Positions 56,810-64,000 of a DNA stretch of 64,000 bases are shown one piece after another. Where the stretch lies: the NCBI GenBank assembly GCA_963851215.1, contig CAWKOG010000017.1, forward strand, positions 62,001 through 126,000, in the 5' to 3' direction. A model generated the notes under the pieces. It was not told where the DNA came from and made no database searches. It saw nothing but the letters and a program-made list of their open reading frames with translations. How positions within the stretch are numbered: the stretch's first letter is position 1; each line of letters opens with the position of its first letter. The DNA is from DATKFM01 sp963851215 (GTDB lineage Bacteria > Pseudomonadota > Alphaproteobacteria > Dongiales > Dongiaceae). A program made the position numbers and the translations under genes.

Positions 56810-58240
56810 ATGAATAGGATCAGTGGGCTGCTCATTCCGGCACTGACGATTTGCTTTGCAGCAATGGCATCGCATGCTGCTGAAAACCCCTGCGGGAACG
56901 TCGACCGCGCGCAGCAATTCAATAGCCTTCGCGACGTCTATCATAGGAGCGACGTGAACCCGGCTCCACCTTCTGCGGCTGAACTGGAGACACTGCGGCA
57001 GCTGAAGTCCGAACCGGGACATACGAAACGGACGAGATTTCTCGAAACGACATTCCCCGGCGATGAGGAACTGCAGGCACTCGCCTTCCGCGATCGGGAT
57101 GGCGACGGGATCATGGATTTTCGGATCGGCATGTGCGGTGAGTTCCGCGAAAACGACCCGGACGCAGATTGCGATGGAATTGCTAACGTCCTCGACGCTT
57201 CCCCCAATGATACGGTGGCGGTTCCGGGCGTCCAATCCTGCGCCGCCGAACCCGATTGGCGCGCATTCACCAACGACGAAAATCACAACGGATTGCCGGA
57301 TCATATCGAATGGCGCCCCGCTGCCTCGGATCGCGATGCGGCACGCGCCGCGAAAGTGCAGCAGGACCTGTTTACCGAATATGGAATTGTTCTGGTCGAT
57401 CGCCGGGCGCATATGCCGGCCAAGGTCATCATTGAACTCGATCATGTCGTCCGCGATATCTTTCGTGACCGGATCAAACCGGACTTTGCACCGCTTCGGG
57501 TGATAGCAGCCGACCTACCCGTCTGCGGCGACGATGATTTTTACGGATGGGCGAGCCCGGAAAATTCGACCCTGTACCTGATGAAGGGCACTGCGAAGGC
57601 GCATGGCACTCTTGAGCTCAGTGTATTCCTGCGTCTGGAGGTTCTGGTCCACGAGATCACCCACACGCTTCAGTACGCCAAGGACTTTTCGAAGGACGAT
57701 GTTCGCGGCTTCAGAACGGAGAATCGCTATGTCCCTGACCAATTCCATACGTTCCTCGAGTTGCTCGGATGGCATGCCCAATCTGATCCTGTGGATCGGA
57801 AGCCGGACATTTGGCCGGCTGTGGAACATTGCAACTACGTCTACCCCTTCAAGCTGACCTATCAGGACAAGACGCCTCAGGAGCTGGCACGCGAATGGGA
57901 GACTTCAAGCCCTGAAGAGCGGACGACCAAACATATGGTCAGCAGCTATGCGCTCAAGAATGGCTTTGAATGGGACTCCGAATACCGGGCTGCGTTCATA
58001 ATGAACAAGCTTTTCGATTCGGCCGGGCAATTGTGCGATTCCGATGAGATGGCGGAACTCACGGAGGCTCTTCACAATGATCTCAATAATGAAGGCTGGG
58101 ACAACGTCATAGAAAACGCACGCGGCCTGCGCGCTTATGAGGACGTCACGGCACGACAATTCAATGTCGCCAACGACAAATGGAGTGAACTCACGAAACT
58201 CTTCCTGTTCGGCAGCTATCGGCGCGCTTGCACCGAGTAA
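56810..58240 (+). CDS. Secreted protein with HExxH zinc site and Ca-binding-like loops
   Basis: The 476-residue protein begins at ATG 56810, seven bases after AGAGGA, with a Sec signal peptide (LLIPALTICFAAMASHAAE). An acidic region carries EF-hand or thrombospondin-3-like loops: DRDGDGIMDFRIG, DPDADCDGIANVLDA, NDENHNGLPDHIEW. The motif LEVLVHEITHTLQYAKD at about residues 277-293 fits the HExxH zinc signature (His281-Glu282-x-x-His285). Glu residues in HTFLELLGWHAQ could supply the third ligand. I do not recognise the family. It is divergent from the JmjC-like gene, so the two may share control. The upstream 30 residues to 56720 are probably not translated. Confidence 0.7.
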   Translation: MNRISGLLIPALTICFAAMASHAAENPCGNVDRAQQFNSLRDVYHRSDVNPAPPSAAELETLRQLKSEPGHTKRTRFLETTFPGDEELQALAFRDRDGDGIMDFRIGMCGEFRENDPDADCDGIANVLDASPNDTVAVPGVQSCAAEPDWRAFTNDENHNGLPDHIEWRPAASDRDAARAAKVQQDLFTEYGIVLVDRRAHMPAKVIIELDHVVRDIFRDRIKPDFAPLRVIAADLPVCGDDDFYGWASPENSTLYLMKGTAKAHGTLELSVFLRLEVLVHEITHTLQYAKDFSKDDVRGFRTENRYVPDQFHTFLELLGWHAQSDPVDRKPDIWPAVEHCNYVYPFKLTYQDKTPQELAREWETSSPEERTTKHMVSSYALKNGFEWDSEYRAAFIMNKLFDSAGQLCDSDEMAELTEALHNDLNNEGWDNVIENARGLRAYEDVTARQFNVANDKWSELTKLFLFGSYRRACTE

Positions 58241-58369
58241 CCGCCGCGCACAATCTCCCCGATCTGAGCATACTCCGCTCAGTTCGAATATATGCTGCCC
58301 AGGATTTTTTCCGCCCGCAATCGCCGGAGAGGCGAATGGACCTCGTGCATTTTTCGAGAGGCTAGAGCC

Positions 58370-58633
58370 CTAGCGTTTCCGGCGGCCACCGTACCGGTCG
58401 TCCTTGCCATTTTTCCCGTCGCCGTTGCCTTTCCCCTTGCCCTTACCCTTTCCCTTGCCTTTGCCCTTGCGCTTGCCCTTCGGCGCCGCCTTGAGTGTGA
58501 CATCCCATTGTTCCAAATCGGCGACCCGCGATCTCATGCCGGCGATCTGCATGGACAGACCGCGGATGATGCCGCCGAGCTTTTCGACCTCTGCATGCAC
58601 GCCCTCGAGCGTCACGCCGCTACCATTGGACAT
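58370..58633 (-). CDS. Small coiled-coil protein with a Lys-Gly tail
   Basis: The 87-residue protein starts MSNGSGVTLEGVHAEVEKLGG with GGGAG before the ATG. A coiled-coil region (VHAEVEKLGGIIRGLSMQIAGMRSRVADLEQW) is followed by a basic tail of about 35 residues built from KG dipeptides (KGKGKGKGKGKG) and ending DDRYGGRRKR. The DNA of the tail is an imperfect 6-bp repeat (CCTTGC/CCTTTC type) at about 58425-58485. Such a tail could bind nucleic acid or acidic surfaces. The protein has no assigned family. Confidence 0.65.
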   Translation of the reverse strand: MSNGSGVTLEGVHAEVEKLGGIIRGLSMQIAGMRSRVADLEQWDVTLKAAPKGKRKGKGKGKGKGKGKGNGDGKNGKDDRYGGRRKR

Positions 58634-59012
58634 CGCATTCTCCCTTCCCCAATCAGACTTCTATGACATCCATTTATACAGCCGTTGGCGGGTCAATTGA
58701 AGCGATTCCTTCAATCAAGACTTCCAGCAGGCGGAAGTGGTGTTCCTCTATCCTTTGCCCCACCCCTTCTATCTTGCCTTCGTCAAACTCGCGCGCCCAC
58801 GCCAGCCTCTCCGGCACACGGGACAGTAACACCTCCGAGCACTCAATCTATCGTGATGCGCAACCCCTACGACTAAACGTTATGGCTGCAGAACATTTGA
58901 CGATGGGCGCGCTCGGACGATTCCGGATCTGACGCACCCGTCGGTCATCGTTGGTGACAGCCGGGCCGCCGCTGGTATATGTCTAAAGTAAGCGCTCTGG
59001 TGGGAGGCTTTC
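58634..59012. other. Intergenic region upstream of the nap operon
   Basis: About 380 bases with no convincing gene. It should hold the nap promoter. I searched by eye for FNR/NnrR sites (TTGAT-N4-ATCAA and relatives) and found only half-sites, for example ATCAA near 58715, so regulation is not assigned. GGGAGG lies just before the napE ATG. Confidence 0.5.
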
Positions 59013-59198
59013 ATGGCCGATGACAGTTCATCATTGAGCACCAGCGAACGGCCTGGACGGCGCGACGAGATCCTGACGTTTTTCCTGCTCACCTTCGTGG
59101 TCGCGCCGGCGGTCACGATCGGCATCGTCGGCGGTTTCGGACTTTGCATCTGGCTGTACCAGCTCTTCGCCGGGCCGCCCGGCCCGCCGGCCGGCTGA
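59013..59198 (+). CDS. napE: Periplasmic nitrate reductase subunit NapE
   Basis: The 61-residue protein has a polar N-terminus with RRDEILTFFLLTFVVAPAVTIGIVGGFGLCIWLYQLF, a single membrane span typical of NapE, and a Pro-rich tail. NapE is a small membrane protein of unknown function in the nap operon. GGGAGG precedes the ATG. It is first in the order E-D-A-B-C. Confidence 0.9.
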   Translation: MADDSSSLSTSERPGRRDEILTFFLLTFVVAPAVTIGIVGGFGLCIWLYQLFAGPPGPPAG

Positions 59199-59241
59199 CC
59201 CGCGATGCCCGGCGCAAATTTCATTTTCATTGCGGTGCGCC

Positions 59242-59490
59242 GTGGCGACTGACACCTGCCATGTCTCGAGCATCGTCGTCCATGCACGCCCGGCGGCGCT
59301 GGATGCCGTCGCGGCGGCCATCGCCGAATTGCCGGGTGCTGAGATCCATGGGCGGGATGCCGCTGGCAAGCTGGTTGTCGTATTGACCGCGGCCAGCGAG
59401 CGGATCATCAGCGACCATCTGCAGACCATCAATGCCATCGCCGGCGTCTTTACCGCATCCATGGTGTATCACGCGGTCGATGACGCCTGA
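59242..59490 (+). CDS. napD: NapD, chaperone for NapA maturation
   Basis: The 82-residue cytoplasmic chaperone has the ferredoxin-like NapD fold signature: HVSSIVVHARPAALDAVAAAIAELPGAEIHGRDAAGKLVVVLTA. It binds the Tat signal of NapA. I start it at GTG 59242; TTG 59230 is in frame and would add four residues. It lies 43 bp after napE and 19 bp before napA. Confidence 0.9.
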   Translation: MATDTCHVSSIVVHARPAALDAVAAAIAELPGAEIHGRDAAGKLVVVLTAASERIISDHLQTINAIAGVFTASMVYHAVDDA

Positions 59491-59509
59491 AATCTGAGGG
59501 AGGATAGCC

Positions 59510-62014
59510 ATGAGCGGACCGACACTCGGACGGCGCGAACTCCTGAAGGCCCAGGCGGCCGCCATCGCCGCGGCGGCGATCGGCATTGCGCTGCCGGCGG
59601 GTGCTGCGAACCTGGTGACGGATGGGGCGTTGAGCGAACTCAAATGGTCGAAAGCGCCCTGCCGCTTTTGCGGCACCGGCTGCAGCGTCATGGTCGCCAC
59701 CCGCGACGACCGGGTGGTCGCCACCCATGGCGACATCAAGTCGGAGGTGAACCGCGGGCTCAACTGCGTGAAGGGCTATTTTCTGTCGAAGATCATGTAC
59801 GGCCATGACCGGCTGACCACGCCGCTGCTGCGCAAGACCAACGGCGTCTATGACAAGAACGGCCGTTTCGAGCCGGTGTCCTGGGACGAGGCCTTCACCG
59901 TCATGACGGAGAAATTCAAGGCGGCGCTGCGCGCCAAGGGCCCGACATCCGTCGGCATGTTCGGCTCGGGCCAGTGGACGATCTGGGAGGGCTATGCCGC
60001 CGTCAAGCTGATGAAGGCGGGATTCCGCTCCAACAATATCGATCCCAATGCGCGGCATTGCATGGCGTCGGCCGTCTCCGGGTTCATGCGGACCTTCGGC
60101 ATGGATGAGCCGATGGGCTGCTATGACGACATCGAAGCCACGGACGCCTTCGTGCTCTGGGGCTCTAACATGGCGGAGATGCATCCGATCCTCTGGACCC
60201 GGGTCACCGACCGGCGGCTCAGCGCGGCGCATGTGAAGGTGGCGGTGCTCTCCACTTTCGAGCATCGCAGTTTCGACCTCGCGGACATTTCCATGCTGTT
60301 CACGCCGCAGACCGACCTGGCGATCCTGAACTATATCGCCAACCACATCATCGCCACCGGCCGCGTGAACAAGGATTTCGTCGATAAGCACACGGTGTTC
60401 AAGCGCGGCGCCGACGATATCGGCTATGGCCTGCGACCGGAGCATCCGCGGGAGGCGTCGGCGAAGAACCGGCAGGATCCCAACGCGTCGGCGGACATGA
60501 CGTTCGACGAGTATGCGGCCTTCGTCAGCGAGTACACGCTGGACAAGGCCCATGAGATGTCGGGCGTGCCGAAAGAGCGGCTGGAGGCGCTGGCGGAGCT
60601 TTACGCCGATCCCAACACCAAGGTCGTGTCGTTCTGGACCATGGGCTTCAACCAGCACACCCGCGGCGTCTGGTGCAACAACCTCGTCTACAATCTGCAT
60701 CTGCTGACCGGCAAGATCGCCGAACCCGGCAACAGCCCATTCTCGCTGACCGGGCAGCCTTCGGCCTGCGGCACTGCGCGGGAAGTCGGCACCTTCTCCC
60801 ATCGCCTGCCGGCCGACATGCTGGTGGCGAATCCCGAGCACCGGGCCGAAGCCGAGCATATCTGGCGGCTGCCCGAGGGCACGATCCCGGAGAAGCCGGG
60901 CTATCACGCCGTGGAGCAGAACCGCGCGCTGCGCGACGGCAAGATCAACGCCTACTGGATCCAGGTGAACAACAATCTGCAGGCGGCGGCCAACTGCAAC
61001 GAGGAGACGCTGCCAGGCTACCGCAATCCTGAAAACTTCATCGTCGTTTCCGAGGTCTATCCGACGGTGACCGCGCAGGCCGCGGATTTGATCCTGCCGA
61101 CGGCGATGTGGGTCGAGAAGGAAGGCGCCTACGGCAATGCCGAGCGCCGCACGCAATTCTGGCATCAGCTGGTTGATGCGCCGGGCGAGGCGCGGTCCGA
61201 TCTATGGCAGCTCGTCGAATTCTCCAAGCAATTCACGGTGGAGGAGGTCTGGCCGGAAGAACTGCTGGCCAAGAAACCGGAGCTGCGCGGCAAGACGCTG
61301 TACGACGTGTTGTTCCGCAACGGCCAGGTGGACCGGTTCCCGTCCTCGGAGGCCCATCCGGAATATGCGAATGCCGAAGCCGCTTCATTCGGATTCTATC
61401 TGCAGAAGGGCCTGTTCGAGGAGTACGCGTCGTTCGGCCGCGGCCATGGCCACGACCTGGCGCCCTTCGACAGCTATCACGCCGAGCGCGGCCTGCGCTG
61501 GCCGGTGGTGAACGGCCAGGAGACCAAATGGCGCTATCGCGAGGGCTATGACCCTTATGTGCCGGCGGGGGCCGGCGTGAAGTTCTATGGCAACAAGGAC
61601 GGCAAGGCGCGCATCTTCGCCCTGCCCTTTGAGCCGGCCGCCGAGTCGCCCGATGACGAATATCCGTTCTGGCTCGCCACCGGCCGCGTGCTGGAACATT
61701 GGCATTCCGGCACCATGACCCGGCGCGTGCCGGAACTCTACAAGGCCTTCCCGGACGCCGTCTGCTTCATGCATCCGGAGGACGCGCGGACGATGGAACT
61801 GCGCCGCGGCGACGAGATCCGCGTCGTCTCCCGCCGGGGCTACATGCGCACCCGCGTCGAAACCCGTGGCCGCAACAAGGTGCCGCGCGGGCTGGTCTTC
61901 GTTCCCTGGTTCGACGAGAGCCAACTCATCAACAAGGTGACGCTTGACGCCACCGATCCGATCTCCAAGCAGACCGACTACAAGAAATGCGCCGTGCGCA
62001 TCGAACGGGCGTGA
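59510..62014 (+). CDS. napA: Periplasmic nitrate reductase catalytic subunit NapA
   Basis: The 834-residue molybdoenzyme reduces nitrate to nitrite. It starts with a Tat signal (LGRRELLK...AAAIAAAAIGIALPAGA). The [4Fe-4S] site is formed by Cys51, Cys54, Cys58 (CRFCGTGC) and Cys86 (NRGLNCVKG). The Mo-bis-MGD Cys is in ARHCMASAVSG at about residue 184. The length and C-terminus (DPISKQTDYKKCAVRIERA) are typical. The frame is intact. It is exported folded, with NapD as chaperone, and receives electrons from NapB. Confidence 0.97.
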   Translation: MSGPTLGRRELLKAQAAAIAAAAIGIALPAGAANLVTDGALSELKWSKAPCRFCGTGCSVMVATRDDRVVATHGDIKSEVNRGLNCVKGYFLSKIMYGHDRLTTPLLRKTNGVYDKNGRFEPVSWDEAFTVMTEKFKAALRAKGPTSVGMFGSGQWTIWEGYAAVKLMKAGFRSNNIDPNARHCMASAVSGFMRTFGMDEPMGCYDDIEATDAFVLWGSNMAEMHPILWTRVTDRRLSAAHVKVAVLSTFEHRSFDLADISMLFTPQTDLAILNYIANHIIATGRVNKDFVDKHTVFKRGADDIGYGLRPEHPREASAKNRQDPNASADMTFDEYAAFVSEYTLDKAHEMSGVPKERLEALAELYADPNTKVVSFWTMGFNQHTRGVWCNNLVYNLHLLTGKIAEPGNSPFSLTGQPSACGTAREVGTFSHRLPADMLVANPEHRAEAEHIWRLPEGTIPEKPGYHAVEQNRALRDGKINAYWIQVNNNLQAAANCNEETLPGYRNPENFIVVSEVYPTVTAQAADLILPTAMWVEKEGAYGNAERRTQFWHQLVDAPGEARSDLWQLVEFSKQFTVEEVWPEELLAKKPELRGKTLYDVLFRNGQVDRFPSSEAHPEYANAEAASFGFYLQKGLFEEYASFGRGHGHDLAPFDSYHAERGLRWPVVNGQETKWRYREGYDPYVPAGAGVKFYGNKDGKARIFALPFEPAAESPDDEYPFWLATGRVLEHWHSGTMTRRVPELYKAFPDAVCFMHPEDARTMELRRGDEIRVVSRRGYMRTRVETRGRNKVPRGLVFVPWFDESQLINKVTLDATDPISKQTDYKKCAVRIERA

Positions 62015-62024
62015 CGAGGCAGCC

Positions 62025-62489
62025 ATGACGTGGAAAACCGGACTCGGTTTCATTGTCGCGGCGGTACTGTTGACGATCGCGGCGGCCCATGCGGACGAGC
62101 CCTACTCCGCGCTGCGCGGCGACACGCCGCTGACGGAGGAAGGCCAGGCGCCGGCGATGGCGCCGGAGCACAATGCCAGCCTGCGGGAGCCGCGGAACTA
62201 TCCGGAACAGCCGCCGGTGATTCCGCACGAGACTGACGGCTATATCATCGACGCCAACAGCAACAAATGCCTGTCCTGCCATGCCCGGGCGCGCACGGGA
62301 GAATCCCAGGCGCCGATGGTCAGCATCACCCATTTCATGGACCGCGACGGCCAGTTCCTGGCGGCTGTTTCGCCGCGCCGATACTTCTGCACGCAATGCC
62401 ATGTCTCGCAGCTCGAGGTGACGCCGCCGGTGGAGAACGACTTCGTCGACATCGACAGCCTGCTGCGCGGCAGCACGGAACAGCAGTAG
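62025..62489 (+). CDS. napB: NapB, diheme cytochrome c subunit
   Basis: The 154-residue periplasmic protein has a signal peptide (GFIVAAVLLTIAAAHA) and two haem sites, CLSCHA and CTQCHV. The PVxPHETDGY region and MVSITHFMDRDG between them are typical of NapB. It passes electrons from NapC to NapA. The start ATG 62025 lies 10 bp after napA, with GAGGC before it. Confidence 0.95.
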   Translation: MTWKTGLGFIVAAVLLTIAAAHADEPYSALRGDTPLTEEGQAPAMAPEHNASLREPRNYPEQPPVIPHETDGYIIDANSNKCLSCHARARTGESQAPMVSITHFMDRDGQFLAAVSPRRYFCTQCHVSQLEVTPPVENDFVDIDSLLRGSTEQQ

Positions 62490-62495
62490 GGCCGA

Positions 62496-63089
62496 GTGAT
62501 GATCCCGCTGATCAAGCGCTTCTGGCGCATCCTGCGCTCACCGAGCCGGTATTTCAGCCTGGGGGCGCTGGTGATTGCCGGCTTCGCCGCCGGCATCGTC
62601 TTCTGGGGCGGCTTCAATACCGCACTGGAGCTGACCAACACCGAGACATTCTGCATCAGCTGTCATGAGATGCGCGACAACGTCTATGAGGAGCTGCAGA
62701 CGACCATCCATTTCAGCAACCGGTCAGGCGTGCGCGCCACTTGTCCGGATTGTCACGTGCCCCATGAATGGAACCACAAGATCGCTCGCAAGATGCAGGC
62801 CTCGAAGGAGGTGTGGGGTACGATCTTCGGCACCATCGATACGCGCGAGGAGTTCCTGGAGGAGCGCATCGTCCTGGCGCAGCATGAATGGGCGCGGTTC
62901 AAGGCCAACAATTCACTGGAGTGCCGCAACTGCCACAGCGAAGAATCGATGGACTTCACGCGCCAGAGTTCGCGCGCGGTGGACGCGCATCAGCGTTTCC
63001 TTGTAACCGGCGAAAAGACCTGCATCGATTGCCACAAAGGCATCGCCCACCGGCTGCCGGACATGGCGGAGGTTCCCGGCTGGCAGTGA
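62496..63089 (+). CDS. napC: NapC, membrane-anchored tetraheme cytochrome c
   Basis: The 197-residue quinol oxidase of the NapC/NirT family has an N-terminal membrane anchor (FSLGALVIAGFAAGIVFWGGF) and four haem motifs: CISCH, CPDCH, CRNCH and CIDCH. It transfers electrons from the quinol pool to NapB. GTG 62496 and ATG 62499 are both possible starts. It lies 6 bp after napB and ends the operon; napF, napG and napH are not in the window. Confidence 0.95.
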   Translation: MMIPLIKRFWRILRSPSRYFSLGALVIAGFAAGIVFWGGFNTALELTNTETFCISCHEMRDNVYEELQTTIHFSNRSGVRATCPDCHVPHEWNHKIARKMQASKEVWGTIFGTIDTREEFLEERIVLAQHEWARFKANNSLECRNCHSEESMDFTRQSSRAVDAHQRFLVTGEKTCIDCHKGIAHRLPDMAEVPGWQ

Positions 63090-63194
63090 GCGTTTCAGGA
63101 ACTCCCCGCGCTTCCGGCGACTGGCGCATCGGGGCGAGCAGTTGAGGCTGATTGGAGAGATAGAGTCAAAATCGCATCCAGCGCATCCTCGTCG

Positions 63195-64000
63195 CTAACC
63201 GGCGACCGCCTCAAGGATCGAAAGCGGTCCGCGCGTCGGGATCGCGCGGTAAAGGCGCAGCCCGGCCCGGGCAAACAGGCGCTCATACTGGACGCGCGTG
63301 CGCTCAAGACCGCCCGTCACTGCGAGCATATTCAGGTCCATGACCTTGATCGGATGGGGGTCGTTGCCGGCCGGAACAACGGTCTCGACCACAAGGACTT
63401 TGCCGCCTGCCGCCATGGCGCGGCGGCAGTTGTCGAGAATCGTCGCCGCGCGCCCATCATCCCAATCGTGAATTACTTTCTTCATGATGTAGACGTCGGA
63501 GCCTTCAGGCACGCTCGTGAAGAAATCCCCGGCCATCAGGTCGCATCTCGGCAAGGGGCCGCCGACGCCTGCGCGCGCCGCCTCGATCCCGGCGGGCATG
63601 TCATAGAGCACGCCCGACAGATGCGGGTTTCTCGTGACGATCGCCGAAAGCAGTTGACCGTGACCACCGCCCACATCGACGACGCGCTTGCAGCCTGCGA
63701 AGTCGTAGGCCTCGGCTGCCTCCGAATTGCCGGGACCGCTGAGCGCGATCATGGCGCGCTGGAAGAGAGCGGCCTGCTCCGGGTGATCGGCCAGCCAGTG
63801 GAATCGCGGCGCGCCGAAGACATGGTCGAAGGCCGTGCGGCCGGTCTGGACGGAATAGAGTAGCTGCCCCCAGGCGGCATAGGCTTCCCTGTTGATCATG
63901 CGGATGAAATCCCGCGGGCTGTCGGGCGCGTCCGCCCGGAGCCCGCTGCTGAGGTCGGTTTGCGCGAACACGCCCGCCGGCTCCTCGCGAAAGACGCCTT
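63195..64000 (-). CDS. O-methyltransferase family 2, N-terminus cut by window edge
   Basis: The reading frame remains open to the window end, so the N-terminal dimerisation/winged-helix domain is only partly present (EEPAGVFAQTDLSSGLR). The AdoMet-binding core is clear: KRVVDVGGGHGQLLSAI, LYDMPAGIEAAR, LMAGDFFTSVPEGSDVYIMKKVIHDWDDGRAATILDNCRRAM, and a catalytic His in KKVIHDW. It methylates hydroxyl groups of small aromatic or polyketide-type molecules. It converges with the nap operon. Confidence 0.85.
   Translation of the reverse strand, partial: GVFREEPAGVFAQTDLSSGLRADAPDSPRDFIRMINREAYAAWGQLLYSVQTGRTAFDHVFGAPRFHWLADHPEQAALFQRAMIALSGPGNSEAAEAYDFAGCKRVVDVGGGHGQLLSAIVTRNPHLSGVLYDMPAGIEAARAGVGGPLPRCDLMAGDFFTSVPEGSDVYIMKKVIHDWDDGRAATILDNCRRAMAAGGKVLVVETVVPAGNDPHPIKVMDLNMLAVTGGLERTRVQYERLFARAGLRLYRAIPTRGPLSILEAVAG

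Noticed and set aside
58700..58725. FNR site upstream of napE
   Set aside because: Only one half-site (ATCAA) is present; the other half does not match TTGAT.

Overview
The window reads as chromosomal DNA of a GC-rich alphaproteobacterium. Three things point there: an SOS box of the alphaproteobacterial LexA type (GTTC-N7-GTTC) before an imuA-imuB-dnaE2 mutagenesis cassette, a periplasmic nitrate reductase operon napEDABC, and several solute-binding-protein ABC importers. I see no rRNA, complete tRNA, CRISPR array, prophage or integrase. The genus cannot be fixed from the sequence alone.

Layout. 1-9.9 kb: end of an aldehyde dehydrogenase, a large regulator (winged helix, BTAD, duplicated TolB-like/TPR module) behind a near-perfect CRP site, an exported protein, an iron-dependent alcohol dehydrogenase, a 2-oxo-acid hydratase-like enzyme, a broken DUF1989 gene and unknown membrane and soluble proteins. 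10.3-15.6 kb: putA, galM and an ArsR-type repressor/SRPBCC pair with twin operators. 15.8-22.7 kb: an SOS mutagenesis locus in which a VOC protein and a RAYT transposase flanked by REP palindromes lie between imuB and dnaE2. 22.8-29.3 kb: Mpo1-like protein, crotonase, pyrE, membrane protein, and a peptide-type ABC importer. 29.4-36.4 kb: one giant secreted repeat protein with RTX blocks around 17 tandem 92-residue domains. 36.9-45.6 kb: a nitrogen-compound cluster (gabT, a second class III aminotransferase, creatinase, Pot-type ABC importer). 45.7-51.7 kb: housekeeping and stress genes. 51.7-58.6 kb: an unusual accessory block with a cyclase/AAA/TPR signalling protein, a small SET protein, a JmjC-like protein, a secreted HExxH protein and a Lys-Gly-tailed protein. 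59-63.1 kb: napEDABC. The window ends inside an O-methyltransferase.

How genes work together. imuA, imuB and dnaE2 form the damage-inducible translesion mutasome. NapC passes quinol electrons to NapB and NapA in the periplasm, with NapD and NapE as accessory proteins. The Pot-type importer, creatinase and two aminotransferases suggest uptake and nitrogen scavenging from guanidino or amino compounds. A class III cyclase and a CRP site upstream of a large regulator suggest cyclic-nucleotide signalling.

Caution on quality. At least 19 single-base frame breaks occur in otherwise well-conserved genes, and 18 of them are repaired by deleting one base. This pattern looks more like insertion-biased sequencing error than gene decay, so split genes are annotated as whole loci and the break is stated in each entry.
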